NCBI GenBank assembly: GCA_025458905.1
Contig: JALORN010000004.1
Span: 120,105-184,104 of the forward strand
Reading direction: 5' to 3'
DNA length: 64,000 bases
DNA from: Steroidobacteraceae bacterium
Lineage (GTDB): Bacteria; Pseudomonadota; Gammaproteobacteria; Steroidobacterales; Steroidobacteraceae
Shown here: in pieces, positions 34,401 through 42,412 of the stretch
How positions within the stretch are numbered: the first letter of the stretch is position 1
Layout: the number at the start of each line of letters is the position of its first letter
Notes under the pieces: model-generated
What the model was told of the DNA's origin: nothing
The model's input: the letters and a program-made list of their open reading frames with translations, nothing else
Databases searched by the model: none
Position numbers and translations under genes: made by a program

Positions 34401-35162
34401 ATGCGCGTCCAGGCCGGGGAGCGACCGAGGCGGATGAGCGGCGACGACGTGCAGAGGGGCAGCGATGGCGGCGACTGGTGCCGGTCGTCGTGCGATGCGC
34501 CGTGCCTCGTCGAGCGGCGCCTGCGCGAGTCGCTCCAGGCTGAGAACCTGCGTCTCGCGACCACGCTGCACGACGAGCTCGGCAACCGCCTGTTCGGCAC
34601 GGCGCTGTGCATCGCCGCGCTGCGCGGCCGCGTCGCTGCCGTGGACCCGTCGCTGGCGGCGACGTTGCAGTCCATCGGCGAGCAGCTCACCGAGGCCGCC
34701 AGCCACGGGCGCGAGGCGGCGTGTGCCGCCTCCGACTTCCTCGCCCGCCACCACGGCCTCGAAGTGGCGCTGCGGATGCGCTTCGCGTCCGCGATCGCCC
34801 GGGGCGCACTGCACTGCGAGCTCGCGCTGCAGCCCGGCGCCGCGGACGACCTGTCCACCGCCGAGCGGGTCGCGCTGCTGCGGCTCGCCGAAGAGGTGGT
34901 GGCGCAGGTGGCCCGCGAGGGCGCGCGGCAGGTGCGCGTCGCGCTGCGCCGCTCGCGCCTCGGCACGGTGTGCCTGTCGATCGCCGGCGAGGGCCGGCCG
35001 CAGGTCGACGCGGCCGTCGCCGAGAGCTACCGCGCGCTGGCCGTCGCGCGACGCATGGCGGCGCAGGTGGAGGCACGCGTGGCGGTACGGCGTCTCGCCG
35101 ACGGCAGCCTGCTGGTCCGCTGCGGCACCCGCTGGCGCGACGTGGAGTGGCCCGGCGGCTGA
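34401..35162 (+). CDS. Degenerate NarL-type histidine kinase-like protein
   Basis: About 253 residues from the ATG at 34401, or 242 from the ATG at 34434; neither has a strong ribosome site. The dimerisation/phospho-acceptor helix is good: LATTLHDELGNRLFGTALCIAAL, with the HisKA_3-type LHDELG containing a likely phospho-His (about residue 57 of the longer form). The following region has the size of an HATPase domain but not its boxes. The N-box position reads LRLAEEVVAQVAREG without Asn, and the G1 position reads IAGEGRPQ instead of DxGxG. It has no membrane helix or sensor domain. It may be a histidine phosphotransferase in the style of ChpT or Spo0B serving the adjacent two-component system. 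A simple decayed kinase is the alternative. Confidence 0.65.
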   Translation: MRVQAGERPRRMSGDDVQRGSDGGDWCRSSCDAPCLVERRLRESLQAENLRLATTLHDELGNRLFGTALCIAALRGRVAAVDPSLAATLQSIGEQLTEAASHGREAACAASDFLARHHGLEVALRMRFASAIARGALHCELALQPGAADDLSTAERVALLRLAEEVVAQVAREGARQVRVALRRSRLGTVCLSIAGEGRPQVDAAVAESYRALAVARRMAAQVEARVAVRRLADGSLLVRCGTRWRDVEWPGG

Positions 35163-35244
35163 GCCCGGGATGGCGCCGCGCGGTGCGTTGCGGTGCGGTC
35201 CGGAGTCGAGCTGCGCCGGGGCGCGCCGCGACCGCCGGCGCGTC

Positions 35245-38181
35245 TCAGTGCGCCTCGTCCCAGTTCGCGCCGCTGCCGATCTCGACCGCGAGCGGCACCT
35301 TCAGCACGCCGTCCCCGGCCCCGGCCATGCGCCCCGCGACCGCGGCGGACACGGCCTCGACCGCGCCGGCGTCGACCTCGAGCACCAGCTCGTCGTGCAC
35401 CTGCATGATCAGCCGCGCGCGGCCATCCTGCTCGCACCAGTCGTGCACCGCGATCATCGCCAGCTTGATCACGTCCGCCGCCGTGCCCTGCATCGGAGCG
35501 TTGATCGCGCTGCGCTCGGCATACTGCTGCATCGCGCGGTTGCGCGAGCGGATCTCCGGCAGGTAGAGGCGGCGGCCGAACACGGTCTCGACGTAGCCGA
35601 GCTCGCGTGCCCGCTCGCGGGTCTCGTCCATGTAGCGCTTCACGCCCGGGTAGCGCGCGAAGTACAGCTCGACGTACCTGCCGGCGGCGCCGCGGTCGAT
35701 GCCGAGCTGGCGCGCGAGGCCGAAGGCGCTCATGCCGTAGATCAGGCCGAAGTTGATCGCCTTGGCCGAGCGGCGCTGGTCCGCGGTGACCTGTTCGAGC
35801 GGCGTCGCGAACACCTCGGCCGCGGTGGCCTGGTGCACGTCGCGCCCCTCGGCGAACGCGCGCAGCAGGCCCTCGTCGCCCGAGAGGTGCGCCATGATCC
35901 GCAGCTCGATCTGCGAGTAGTCGGCCGCCAGCAGCACCTTGCCCGGCGGCGCGACGAAGGCCTGGCGGATGCGCCGGCCCTCGGGCGTGCGGATCGGGAT
36001 GTTCTGCAGGTTCGGGTCGGTGGAGCTCAGGCGCCCGGTCTGCGCGACGGCCTGGTGGTAGGAGGTGTGCACGCGCCCGGTGCGCTCGTCGATCTGCTCC
36101 GGCAGCTTGTCGATGTAGGTCGAGCGCAGCTTGGCGAGGCCGCGGTAGTCGAGGATCAGCCGCGGCAGCGGGTGCGACTCGGCCAGTTCCTCCAGCACGT
36201 CCTCGGCGGTCGAGGGCTGCCCGGTCGGCGTCTTGCGCAGCACCGGGATGCCGAGCTTCTCGTAGAGGATGTGCTGCAGCTGCTTCGGCGACTCGAGGTT
36301 GAACGGCTGGCCCGCGGCCTCGTGCGCCTGCTTCTCGAGCGCCATCAGCTTGTGTGCGATCTCGCCGCCCTGCACCCGGAGCAGCTCGCGGTCGATCAGC
36401 ACGCCGCAGTACTCCATCTGCTGCAGCACGGGCACCAGCGGCTGCTCGAAGCGTTCGTAGAGCCGTTTCAGCAGCGGCTCGTTCTCGATCGCGGGCCACA
36501 GCGTGCGGTGCAGTCGCAGCGTGACGTCGGCGTCCTCGGCCGCGTACTCGGCCGCGCGCTCGATCGAGACCTGGCTGAAAGGGATCTGCTTCGCGCCCTT
36601 GCCGGCCACGTCCTCGTAATGGATCGTCTGGATGCCGAGGTAGCGCTGCGCGCAGGAGTCCATGTCGTGGCGCGTCGCGACGCTGTTCCAGACGTAGGAC
36701 TCGAGCATGGTGTCGTAGCGCACCCCGGCGAGCCGGATGTCGTGGTTGCGCAGCACGTGCATGTCGTACTTCAGGTGGTGGCCGAGCTTGCCGCGCGCCG
36801 GGTCCTCGAGCAGCGGCTTCAGCAGCGCCAGCACTCGATCGCGCGGCAGCTGGTCCGGCACGCCCGCGTAGTCGTGCGCCAGCGGCACGTAGGCCGCGAC
36901 GCCGGGCTCGATGCAGAACGACACGCCGACGATCTCGGCCTGCATGTAGTCGAGGCTGGTGGTCTCGGTGTCGAACGCGAACAGGTCGGCGCGCGACAGT
37001 GCCTCGATCCAGCGCCCGAGCGCAGCCTCGTCGGTGACGGTCTCGTAGCGGCGCGGCGCCTCCAGCACCTCGGGCCGCGTCTCGACGTGGTCGGCGGCCG
37101 TGGGATCGCCCGCGGCCCCTGCCGCGCGGCCGCCGCCGCCGCCGCGGGCCGCGGCGGCAGTGCCTGCATCCGCGGCGGCAGTGCCTGCATCCGCGGCGGC
37201 AGTGCCTGCATCCGCGGCGGCAGTGCCTGCATCCGCGGCGGCCGCGGTGCCACCGGTCGTCGCGTCGTCGCCGGGTGCAGCGCCGCCGCCATGTGCCGCG
37301 GCGTCGCCGCCCGGCAGCGCCTTGAGCAGCGAGCGCAGCTCGAGCCGCGAATACAGCGCGCGCAGCGCCTCCACGTCCGGCTCGCGGCGCTCGAGCCGCG
37401 TGGCCTCCTCGGGCAGCTCGCAGTCGCAGCGGATGGTCGCGAGCCGGCGCGCGAGTTCGAGCGTCTGCAGCCCGGCACGCAGGTTCTCGCCGACCTTGCC
37501 CGGCACCTCGGCGGCGTGCGCGACCAGGGCGTCGAGCGTGCCGTACTGGCCGAGCCACTTGGCGGCCGTCTTGGGGCCGACCTTGTCGATGCCCGGGATG
37601 TTGTCGGAGCTGTCACCGACGAGCGCGAGGTAGTCGATGATCTGCTCGGGCCAGACGTCGAACTTCGCCTTGACCCCGTCGCGGTCGTAGACGTTGCCGC
37701 TCATGGTGTTGATCAGGGTCGTGTGCGCGTCGACCAGCTGTGCCATGTCCTTGTCGCCGGTCGAGATCAGCACGCGCTGCCCGGCGGCGGCGGCACGCCG
37801 CGCCAGCGTGCCGATCACGTCGTCTGCCTCGACGCCCGCGACGCGCAGCAGCGGCAGGCCGAGCGCCTGCACGGCGTCGAGCAGCGGCTGCACCTGCGAA
37901 CGCAGGTCGTCCGGCATCGGCGGGCGGTGCGCCTTGTACTCGGCGAACAGCTCGTCGCGGAAGGTGCGCCCCGGCGCGTCGAACACCACCGCGATCCGCG
38001 GCGGGTCGAACTCGTCGAGGAACTTGCGCAGCATGTTGATCACGCCATAGACCGCGCCGGTCGGCTCGCCGCGGGAATTGGTGAACGGCGGCAGCGCGTG
38101 GAAGGCGCGGTACAGGTACGAGGACCCGTCGACGAGGACGAGGTCGGCGCGTGGCGTTGCGCCGCCGGCCGCCGGCGTCAT
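35245..38181 (-). CDS. polA: DNA polymerase I
   Basis: A 978-residue polymerase with all three domains. 5'-3' exonuclease (1-300): VDGSSYLYRAFHAL, AGVEADDVIGTLA, STGDKDMAQLV. 3'-5' proofreading exonuclease (about 385-580): FDTETTSLDYM and AAEDADVTLRLH keep the catalytic acidic residues. Polymerase: motif A AADYSQIELRI, motif B RRSAKAINFGLIYG and motif C QVHDELVLEV. The linker between the first two domains is long and low-complexity because of four tandem 21-bp repeats coding for GTAAADA (residues about 314-344). The ATG overlaps the stop of the upstream SCO1 gene by 4 nt (ATGA). It serves in lagging-strand processing and repair. The linker should be flexible and not affect catalysis. Confidence 0.98.
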   Translation of the reverse strand: MTPAAGGATPRADLVLVDGSSYLYRAFHALPPFTNSRGEPTGAVYGVINMLRKFLDEFDPPRIAVVFDAPGRTFRDELFAEYKAHRPPMPDDLRSQVQPLLDAVQALGLPLLRVAGVEADDVIGTLARRAAAAGQRVLISTGDKDMAQLVDAHTTLINTMSGNVYDRDGVKAKFDVWPEQIIDYLALVGDSSDNIPGIDKVGPKTAAKWLGQYGTLDALVAHAAEVPGKVGENLRAGLQTLELARRLATIRCDCELPEEATRLERREPDVEALRALYSRLELRSLLKALPGGDAAAHGGGAAPGDDATTGGTAAAADAGTAAADAGTAAADAGTAAADAGTAAAARGGGGGRAAGAAGDPTAADHVETRPEVLEAPRRYETVTDEAALGRWIEALSRADLFAFDTETTSLDYMQAEIVGVSFCIEPGVAAYVPLAHDYAGVPDQLPRDRVLALLKPLLEDPARGKLGHHLKYDMHVLRNHDIRLAGVRYDTMLESYVWNSVATRHDMDSCAQRYLGIQTIHYEDVAGKGAKQIPFSQVSIERAAEYAAEDADVTLRLHRTLWPAIENEPLLKRLYERFEQPLVPVLQQMEYCGVLIDRELLRVQGGEIAHKLMALEKQAHEAAGQPFNLESPKQLQHILYEKLGIPVLRKTPTGQPSTAEDVLEELAESHPLPRLILDYRGLAKLRSTYIDKLPEQIDERTGRVHTSYHQAVAQTGRLSSTDPNLQNIPIRTPEGRRIRQAFVAPPGKVLLAADYSQIELRIMAHLSGDEGLLRAFAEGRDVHQATAAEVFATPLEQVTADQRRSAKAINFGLIYGMSAFGLARQLGIDRGAAGRYVELYFARYPGVKRYMDETRERARELGYVETVFGRRLYLPEIRSRNRAMQQYAERSAINAPMQGTAADVIKLAMIAVHDWCEQDGRARLIMQVHDELVLEVDAGAVEAVSAAVAGRMAGAGDGVLKVPLAVEIGSGANWDEAH
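37151..37242. repeat. 21-bp tandem repeat inside polA
   Basis: The unit GCGGCGGCAGTGCCTGCATC plus one C is repeated four times without change (37151-37234), followed by eight bases of a fifth copy. The 21-bp period keeps the polA frame and codes on the minus strand for the heptapeptide GTAAADA. Identity among copies implies recent expansion, and copy number may vary between strains. Confidence 0.9.
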
Positions 38182-38819
38182 GCCGGCTCGCGCGCCAGCC
38201 GCTGCAGGTCGGCGGCGAGCTTCGGCACGTCGAAGTCCGGCTGTGCGATCAGGCGCAGGCGGTTGGCGCGGTCGTAGACGTAGAGCGTGCCGGAGTGGTC
38301 GACCGTGTATTCACCGCGCGCGAGTGCCGCGTCGCCGCCGCCCTCGGGCGGCACCTTGACCGCGATCGCGCGGAACGCCTTCGTGACCTCGTCGAGCGCC
38401 GCCGGCTCCGGTCGCAGGGCGACGAACGACGGGTCGAAGCTGCGGGCGTATTGCGCCAGCTTCTCCGGGGCGTCGCGCTCGGGATCGACCGATACCAGCA
38501 CCACCTGCAGCCGCTCGCCGTCGGCACCCATCGCGTTGCGCACCATCTTCAGGCGCGCGAGCGTGGTCGGGCAGACGTCGGGACAGCTGGTGAAGCCGAA
38601 GAACACCACCACGACGCGGCCGCGGAAATCCTCGAGCGAGCGCGGCGTGCCGGCGGTATCGGGGATGCGCAGGCCGCGGCCGTAGTCGATGCCGCTGACC
38701 TCGGTACTGTTGAATGGCGGGGAGGGCGGCGCGGAGCCGCCGCTGCAGGCCGCGAGGAGCCCCAGCAGCACGACGCCGGGCAGCGTCGCTGCGTACGCTG
38801 CCCGGCGCCGGGATGTCAT
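38178..38819 (-). CDS. SCO1/SenC-family copper chaperone, lipoprotein
   Basis: A 213-residue protein. The ATG at 38819 gives a signal with lipobox LLAAC (Cys about 25), so it should be anchored to the membrane facing the periplasm. The thioredoxin-like domain carries the copper ligands: CxxxC in FTSCPDVCPTT (about 81-85) and His in EYTVDHSGTLY (about 172). SCO proteins deliver Cu to the CuA site of cytochrome c oxidase or act as thiol reductases for it. No oxidase gene is in the window. The stop overlaps the polA start (ATGA), so polA is translationally coupled to this chaperone. The HiPIP gene lies 14 nt upstream on the same strand, suggesting a HiPIP-SCO-polA unit. Confidence 0.92.
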   Translation of the reverse strand: MTSRRRAAYAATLPGVVLLGLLAACSGGSAPPSPPFNSTEVSGIDYGRGLRIPDTAGTPRSLEDFRGRVVVVFFGFTSCPDVCPTTLARLKMVRNAMGADGERLQVVLVSVDPERDAPEKLAQYARSFDPSFVALRPEPAALDEVTKAFRAIAVKVPPEGGGDAALARGEYTVDHSGTLYVYDRANRLRLIAQPDFDVPKLAADLQRLAREPA

Positions 38820-38833
38820 CGAGTGGGCGCCGA

Positions 38834-39238
38834 TCAGGTCCCGGGCGCCTTGACCCAGACCTTGCACCAGCCCTCGGCCTTGACCATCTTGCCGGGGAAG
38901 AGGTTGCACCGCGAGGTCGGGGCCTTGCGGTTCTTGTCGGCCCACTGCAGGCAGTTGTTGCAGCGCTGCTCGGGCTTCCAGGTCGGGTTCGCCTTGGCGT
39001 CGACCTTCTTCGAGTCCTCGATGTAGCCGAGGGCCTTGGCGGCCGGCTCGGTCGGGTTCAGCAGCGGCAGCGCGCCGGCCGAGCCACCCGCGGCCGGCGC
39101 AGCAGGCTTCGCCCCCGCGGCGGGCGCCGCGGCCGGCTTGGCCTGGCCGAGCGCAGTCTCGACCATCACGGGGATCGCCGTCAGGCCCAGGAGCGAGCTG
39201 CCCAGGACACGGCGGCGGGTCATCTTCTCTCTGTTCAT
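38834..39238 (-). CDS. High-potential iron-sulfur protein (HiPIP), Tat-exported
   Basis: A 134-residue protein. The ATG at 39238 has AGGAAA about 9 nt upstream. A Tat signal (TRRRVLGSSLLGL) is followed by an Ala/Pro-rich spacer (about 30-55). The mature domain has the four cluster ligands in the HiPIP pattern: two Cys in RCNNCLQW (about 93-96), one in SRCNLFPG (about 110) and one in GWCKVW (about 124). HiPIPs are soluble periplasmic electron carriers with a [4Fe-4S] cluster. They pass electrons from bc1 complexes to oxidases or photosynthetic reaction centres and are characteristic of Proteobacteria. The export of a folded, cofactor-bearing protein fits the Tat signal. The adjacent SCO gene suits a role in respiration. 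Confidence 0.93.
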   Translation of the reverse strand: MNREKMTRRRVLGSSLLGLTAIPVMVETALGQAKPAAAPAAGAKPAAPAAGGSAGALPLLNPTEPAAKALGYIEDSKKVDAKANPTWKPEQRCNNCLQWADKNRKAPTSRCNLFPGKMVKAEGWCKVWVKAPGT

Positions 39239-39504
39239 GTGTCGTCTTTCCTTTGTGGACGCCGTTAGCAAGAAGCTGGAGAGGGTTTCCTTCGCCGGCG
39301 TCGAATGCGGCGGTCCCGCCAGCGGAGGCCTCGTTCCCTGTGCCTCCATGCGTGCGCAGTATACCGTCACGCATCCGTCAACGACCGTTGAGACCGACGC
39401 TCGCGCATGCGGTTCCCGCAGCCTTCCTAGATGCGAATTACTCTCGATTAGCCGCGTTTTCCAGTGCGCGGCAGCCGTCGGGCGCGCCCGTGTTCACGCG
39501 CGGT
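39239..39504. other. Intergenic region between lptM-like and HiPIP genes
   Basis: A stretch of 266 bases with the HiPIP promoter candidate at its right-central part. A locally AT-richer patch lies at 39425-39465. No coding sequence and no terminator with a T-run is visible for the long operon that ends at 39505. Confidence 0.4.
39358..39363 (-). promoter_or_regulatory. Candidate -10 element for the HiPIP gene
   Basis: On the minus strand the hexamer TATACT stands out in GC-rich DNA, about 115 nt before the HiPIP start. The -35 region at 17-bp spacing is weak, so the call rests on the -10 match and position. Confidence 0.3.
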
Positions 39505-39834
39505 TCAGCTTCCCCGTGGCGCAGATCGATGCGACGCGGGAGGGGTCGCCGCAGCGTCGCCAGCCGGCGGGACCGCGGGCGGCCCTGCGGGTGCGACCGG
39601 CGGCGCCCCGTCCGGCGACGCGCCCGATCGTGGCGCGCCCGAAGGTGGCGCGTCTTGCGGTGCCGCCGGCGGCGGCGTCCCGGCGGGCGGCGCGTCGCCC
39701 GCGCCCGGTCCGGGCCGCGTGATCACCGTGGCGCCTTCGTCGTCCGGCAGGTAGAGCGCTCCGGTCTGCCCGCAGGCGCAGAGCATCGGCAGCACCACGG
39801 CTGCGAGCATCGCGACGGCAGGCTGCGCGAACAC
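39505..39834 (-). CDS. lptM: LptM-like small lipoprotein with Pro/Ala-rich tail
   Basis: A 109-residue protein from a GTG at 39834. A short signal ends in the lipobox LCAC (Cys about 21) and is followed by GQTGALYLPDDE. The run CGQxGxLYLP after the lipidated Cys is the hallmark of LptM (formerly YifL), which assists oxidative maturation of the LPS translocon LptD. After residue 35 the protein is a Pro/Gly/Ala/Ser-rich, probably disordered tail (GDAPPAGTPPPAAPQ and similar), longer than in E. coli LptM. In other genomes lptM usually adjoins dapF or lysA; here it is the last gene of the long arg-led unit, 12 nt after the DUF4870 gene. Confidence 0.75.
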   Translation of the reverse strand: MFAQPAVAMLAAVVLPMLCACGQTGALYLPDDEGATVITRPGPGAGDAPPAGTPPPAAPQDAPPSGAPRSGASPDGAPPVAPAGPPAVPPAGDAAATPPASHRSAPRGS

Positions 39835-39846
39835 GCCGGCCGCGCG

Positions 39847-40281
39847 TCAGGCCGCCGGCATCGTGCGGCCGTCGCGCAGCGCCAGCCAGCCACGGGCGAC
39901 GCGGTAGGCGACCCAGATCCCGACCGCGGCGACGGCGAGGAAGAAGGTCAGCACGCCGAGGCCGAGCAGCAGCACCAGCGGCGCGGAGACGATGCCCGCG
40001 ACCACGGTCCACAGCAGCGCGAACCAGAAGGTGCGGATCTGCCAGCGGAAGTGCGACTCGAGGAAGGTGCCACGCACGTCGTTCTGCCGGACGTAGTTCA
40101 TGACGACCGCGACGATCGAGGGCAGGCCGAACACGAAGCTGCCGACGACGGTCGCCGGGCTCGTGATCCCGATGAACACCCCCAGCGCGTGCAGGCCGTA
40201 GATCGCGTGCGTGTAGGTCACGAGCGAGGGGTCTGCCGCACGCTGCCCCGAGGCGTCGTAGGTGCTCGTCGACTGGTTCAT
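39847..40281 (-). CDS. DUF4870-like small membrane protein
   Basis: A 144-residue protein with three to four hydrophobic helices: IYGLHALGVFIGI, VVGSFVFGLPSIVAVV, FWFALLWTVVAGIVSAPLVLLL and VLTFFLAVAAVGIWVAY. The segment FLESHFRWQIRTFWF between the helices is the conserved His-containing motif of this family, whose function is unknown. The ATG at 40281 overlaps the stop of the SnoaL-like gene (ATGA), so it is translated with the genes of the arginine unit. A direct role in arginine synthesis seems unlikely; it is probably a passenger. Nothing in the sequence suggests a transporter signature. Confidence 0.75.
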   Translation of the reverse strand: MNQSTSTYDASGQRAADPSLVTYTHAIYGLHALGVFIGITSPATVVGSFVFGLPSIVAVVMNYVRQNDVRGTFLESHFRWQIRTFWFALLWTVVAGIVSAPLVLLLGLGVLTFFLAVAAVGIWVAYRVARGWLALRDGRTMPAA

Positions 40282-40754
40282 GACGGACTCCTTGCTGGCG
40301 GGAAACCCGTGGGTTTCCCGACCGGGTCGCCACCCGTGTCGGGATTGGAATAGTAGACCATCATGTGGGCGATGCGGCCGTCTTCAACCTCGAAGAAATT
40401 GCAGTTCTTCAGGGTCAGCGTGCCCCGGGCCACGTACGGCGACGTCGGCTTCGGCGCGAGCGTGACGAGGAACGTGGAGGCGATGCGCTGCTGCTCCGCG
40501 TCGACGTAGTGCTGGAAGTCGCCGAAGTCCGCGACGAAGTTCGCGTTCAGGTGCCGCCAGAACTCGCTGATGTGCTGCTGGCCCGGCGCGGGGCGGCCGT
40601 GGAAGCGGCGCTCGGGGTTGTCGCCGTGGCGGATCACCACCACCGCGTCGGGCGTGAAGCAGTCGACGACCGCATCGAGGCGCTCGCGCACCACGTTGCC
40701 GAAATAACGGTTCTCGCAGAGGTCGACCAGCTCGCTGCGGGTGAGGCGCGTCAT
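40278..40754 (-). CDS. SnoaL/NTF2-like protein
   Basis: A 158-residue protein of the cone-shaped NTF2 fold by pattern. It has an N-terminal helix pair (LVDLCENRYFGNVVRERLDAVVDCFTPDAVVVI), a central segment FWRHLNANFVADFGDFQHYVD and a C-terminal sheet ending FFEVEDGRIAHMMVYYSNPD. Such proteins act as isomerases, cyclases, hydrolases or mere ligand binders, and no catalytic pair can be pointed to. The ATG at 40754 overlaps the stop of the hotdog gene (ATGA). Thioesterase, NTF2-like and DUF4870 genes are linked by overlaps behind argH, so they are co-translated with arginine enzymes, though a functional link is unproven. Confidence 0.75.
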   Translation of the reverse strand: MTRLTRSELVDLCENRYFGNVVRERLDAVVDCFTPDAVVVIRHGDNPERRFHGRPAPGQQHISEFWRHLNANFVADFGDFQHYVDAEQQRIASTFLVTLAPKPTSPYVARGTLTLKNCNFFEVEDGRIAHMMVYYSNPDTGGDPVGKPTGFPPARSPS

Positions 40755-41209
40755 GGTGTCGCAGCGACCAGTGGCCGCTCCACGAGGGCCAGGGTCATGC
40801 GCGACACGCACACCAGGCGGCCGCGCTCGTCGACGATCTCGGTGCCCCAGACCTGGCTGCGTGCGCCGAGGTGGAACGGGCGCGTGGTGCCCGTGACGAC
40901 GCTGCCGACCGGCACGGGCCGCAGGTGGTTGGCGTTGATCTCCTGGCCCACCAGCGCGCGCCGGGTGGCGTCGACGATGCAGTTGGCCGCCGTGCTCGCG
41001 AGCGTCTCGGCCAGCACCACCGAGGCGCCGCCGTGCAGCACGCGCATCGGCTGGCAGGTGCGCTCGGTCACCGGCATGGTCGCGCGCATGAAGTCCGGTC
41101 CGAGCTCGGTGAACTCGATGCCGACGCCCACGGCCATCGTGCGCGCCTGGATGCTGCGCACGTAGTCGAGCGTGACGCCGGGCTGCCAGATCGGCGCGAC
41201 CGCGTTCAC
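40751..41209 (-). CDS. PaaI-type hotdog thioesterase
   Basis: A 152-residue single hotdog domain. The GTG at 41209 overlaps the argH stop (GTGA). The motif RVLHGGASVVLAETLASTAAN contains the conserved HGG and the acidic residue used by PaaI/4-hydroxybenzoyl-CoA thioesterases. GQEINANHLRPVPVGSVV is the usual second strand pair. It should hydrolyse an acyl-CoA in the cytoplasm; the acyl group is not predictable. Placement directly behind argH is odd for a thioesterase. If the pathway uses an acyl-CoA donor for glutamate, a CoA-related role could be imagined, but chance clustering is as likely. Confidence 0.85.
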   Translation of the reverse strand: MNAVAPIWQPGVTLDYVRSIQARTMAVGVGIEFTELGPDFMRATMPVTERTCQPMRVLHGGASVVLAETLASTAANCIVDATRRALVGQEINANHLRPVPVGSVVTGTTRPFHLGARSQVWGTEIVDERGRLVCVSRMTLALVERPLVAATP

Positions 41210-42411
41210 TTCACGCCGTCCGCCTTGCCGGCGCGCAGCGCCGCCCCGACCCGCCGGTACGCCTCGCGGAACGGGATGCCCTCGCGGACCACCAGCGCGT
41301 TCGCCTGCTCGGCGGCGTGGATCGACGGGTCGAGCTCGATGTTCTCGGGGCGGAACTTCATAGCGTCGATCGCCGGCACGAGGATCTGCGTGGTCGCGAG
41401 CGCGAGGTCGATGCCGCGGAACAGCGGGAACTTCAGCAGCTGCAGGTCGCGCTGGTAGCCCGAGGGCAGCTTGGCGAAGATGCCGAGCGCCTCGGCGAGG
41501 CAGCCGTGCGCGGTGGCGGTGCGGCCGCGCACCAGCTCGAAGACGTCCGGGTTGCGCTTCTGCGGCATGATCGAGGAGCCGGTCGTGAACTCGTCCGGCA
41601 GCGCGACGAACGCGAACTCCTGCGTGTAGAACAGCAGCACGTCGGCCGCGAAGCGCCCGAGGTCCTGCATCAGCAGCGCGACCTCGAACAGCAGGTGTGC
41701 CTCGGCCTTGCCGCGCGACAGCTGCACGGCCGTCACCGGCTCCTGCACCTCGGCGAAGCCGAGCGCCTTCTGCGTGGCGTGGCGGTCGATCGGCAGGCCC
41801 GGCGAGCCGTAGCCGGCCGCCGAGCCGAGCGGGCTGCGCGTCAGGCGGCGGTGCACCAGGCGCATGGCCTGCGCGTCGTCGTGGACCTCGGAGGCGAAGC
41901 CACGCGCCCACAGCGCCACCGAACTCGGCATCGCCTGCTGCATGTGGGTGTAGCCGGGCAGCACCACGTGCCCCTCGCGCACCGCGAGGCGCTCGAGCGC
42001 CTCGGCGACGCCCGCTGCTCCGGCGACCAGCTGCTCGACCGCGTCGCGCAGGTAGAGGCGCACCGCGGTCAGCACCTGGTCGTTGCGCGAGCGGCCTAGG
42101 TGCACGCGGCCCCCTGCGGGGCCGATGCGCGCCGTCAGGCGCTTCTCGAGCGCGGTCTGGCCATCCTCGTCGGCGAGCTCGATCTTCCACTCGCCGCGGG
42201 CATGCTCCGCAACCAGTGCCTGCAGGCCGGCCTTGATCGCGGCGAGGTCCTCCGCCGACAGCAGCTTCTGGGCGCAGAGCATCTCGGCGTGCGCGATCGA
42301 GGCGCGGGCGTCGTAGGGGACGAGGCGCTCGTCGAGCGCGTAGTCCTCGCCGGCCGTGTAGACGAGCACGCGCTCGTCGAGCGGCGCGCCCTTGTCCCAG
42401 AGGCGCGTCAT
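41206..42411 (-). CDS. argH: Argininosuccinate lyase
   Basis: A 401-residue enzyme, shorter than the usual 450-470 residues, mainly at the C-terminus. The fumarase-superfamily motifs are present: GRVHLGRSRNDQVLTAVRLYLRD (about 104), PGYTHMQQAMPSS (about 150) and the signature loop GSSIMPQKRNPDVFELVRG (about 275). It cleaves argininosuccinate to arginine and fumarate, the last step of the pathway. Its ATG lies one base after the argB stop, and its own stop overlaps the thioesterase start. The short form may belong to the same lineage as the atypical argF' in this operon. All catalytic motifs are intact, so it should be active. Confidence 0.96.
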   Translation of the reverse strand: MTRLWDKGAPLDERVLVYTAGEDYALDERLVPYDARASIAHAEMLCAQKLLSAEDLAAIKAGLQALVAEHARGEWKIELADEDGQTALEKRLTARIGPAGGRVHLGRSRNDQVLTAVRLYLRDAVEQLVAGAAGVAEALERLAVREGHVVLPGYTHMQQAMPSSVALWARGFASEVHDDAQAMRLVHRRLTRSPLGSAAGYGSPGLPIDRHATQKALGFAEVQEPVTAVQLSRGKAEAHLLFEVALLMQDLGRFAADVLLFYTQEFAFVALPDEFTTGSSIMPQKRNPDVFELVRGRTATAHGCLAEALGIFAKLPSGYQRDLQLLKFPLFRGIDLALATTQILVPAIDAMKFRPENIELDPSIHAAEQANALVVREGIPFREAYRRVGAALRAGKADGVK

Positions 42412-42412
42412 G

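Noticed and set aside
37151..37242. Tandem repeats considered as a CRISPR array
   Set aside because: Units are contiguous with no spacers, stay in the polA frame, and there are no cas genes.
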